Below, piece by piece: positions 63,880-64,000 of a stretch of 64,000 nt of DNA; within the stretch, counting starts at the first letter, position 1; every line of letters starts with the position of its first letter. The DNA comes from Vasconcelosia minhoensis LEGE 07310 (GTDB lineage Bacteria > Cyanobacteriota > Cyanobacteriia > Phormidesmidales > Phormidesmidaceae). Where the stretch lies: assembly GCF_015207255.1 (NCBI RefSeq), contig NZ_JADEXG010000006.1, positions 57,442-121,441 on the forward strand. Direction: 5' to 3'. A program made the position numbers and the translations under genes. A model generated the notes under the pieces. That model did not search any database and was not told the origin of the DNA. It saw only the letters and a list, made by a program, of their open reading frames with translations.

Positions 63880-64000
63880 TGGACCCCAAAAACTGGACAG
63901 GTAGCTAAGCTCCGAATCACTCAAAAAATGATAGGAGTTATTCATGAGCAGAAAACGCAGACAGTATAGTCCAGAGTTCAAAGCAAAAATTGCGATTGCA
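63880..64000 (+). mobile_element. IS3-family element, left end (continues past window)
   Basis: The left terminus begins TGGACCCCAAAAACTGGACA, typical of IS3-type elements, and is followed 64 bases later by the first transposase frame. The right end and target duplication lie outside the window, so the group and length cannot be stated. Confidence 0.8.
63944..64000 (+). CDS. IS3-family transposase orfA, N-terminal fragment
   Basis: 19 codons: MSRKRRQYSPEFKAKIAIA, the characteristic start of IS3-family OrfA helix-turn-helix proteins (RKRRxYSPEFKxKIA). AGGAG six bases before the ATG is a good ribosome binding site. The gene is cut by the window end. Confidence 0.85.
   Translation, partial: MSRKRRQYSPEFKAKIAIA

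Overview
The window is a stretch of cyanobacterial chromosome. The evidence is a complete beta-carboxysome locus (ccmK, ccmK, ccmL, ccmM, ccmN, ccmO), a divergent ndhF-ndhD-cup gene set for NDH-1-driven CO2 uptake, ndhH, a biliverdin-forming heme oxygenase, a gamma-tocopherol methyltransferase, families mostly seen in cyanobacteria (DUF3747, DUF760, DUF928, DUF4058) and very frequent HIP1 octamers (GCGATCGC). By eye the DNA is moderately GC-rich, except for an AT-richer island at about 22.2-23.9 kb. A Leptolyngbya/Synechococcales-type organism would fit, but the species cannot be fixed from this window. No rRNA, tRNA or CRISPR array was recognised.

Layout. 0-5.3 kb: end of mgtE, DUF502, nusB, ftsY and a stand-alone CheB-like methylesterase. 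5.3-8.7 kb: YciI protein, ureidoglycolate lyase, a divergent glyoxylate aminotransferase and argC. 8.7-14.2 kb: a four-gene minus-strand operon (FkbH-like HAD enzyme, acyl carrier protein, MBOAT acyltransferase, MaoC-SDR fusion) that looks like an uncharacterised ACP-based acylation pathway. 14.3-15.6 kb: XRE/MmyB-type regulator divergent from a DUF2834 gene across a perfect palindrome. 16-18.6 kb: cell-wall amidase and a membrane protein. 18.7-25.2 kb: MarC protein and a MacAB-like exporter whose adaptor is separated from its permease/ATPase by DUF4058 and an AT-rich island flanked by 29-bp direct repeats.

25.4-34.6 kb: Gfo/Idh/MocA oxidoreductase, ndhH, rsmH, a receiver-GAF-PP2C phosphatase coupled to an HATPase, and a copper P-type ATPase. 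33.5-43 kb: the CO2-concentrating supercluster. CcmM here has four RbcS-like modules, cysteine pairs only in the first two, and has lost the gamma-carbonic-anhydrase histidines. A hairpin lies between the two ccmK genes and ccmO has a good promoter of its own. 43-49.7 kb: miaA, gyrB, an intergenic inverted-repeat element, heme oxygenase, a TrkH/KtrB potassium transporter and tocopherol methyltransferase. 49.8-56 kb: SLH/DUF3747 envelope protein, pentapeptide protein, small conserved proteins, a [2Fe-2S] protein, DUF760, MutY-Nudix and alanine dehydrogenase.

56-62 kb: a compact operon of a DUF928 protein, a filamentous-hemagglutinin/CHAT fusion and a CHASE2-GGDEF-EAL membrane enzyme, the best candidate for an undescribed secreted-protease/c-di-GMP system. 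62-64 kb: an NhaP-type antiporter, the deleted remains of a methyl-accepting chemotaxis protein, and an ABC ATPase gene cut after about 14 codons by the left end of an IS3-like element that runs off the window.
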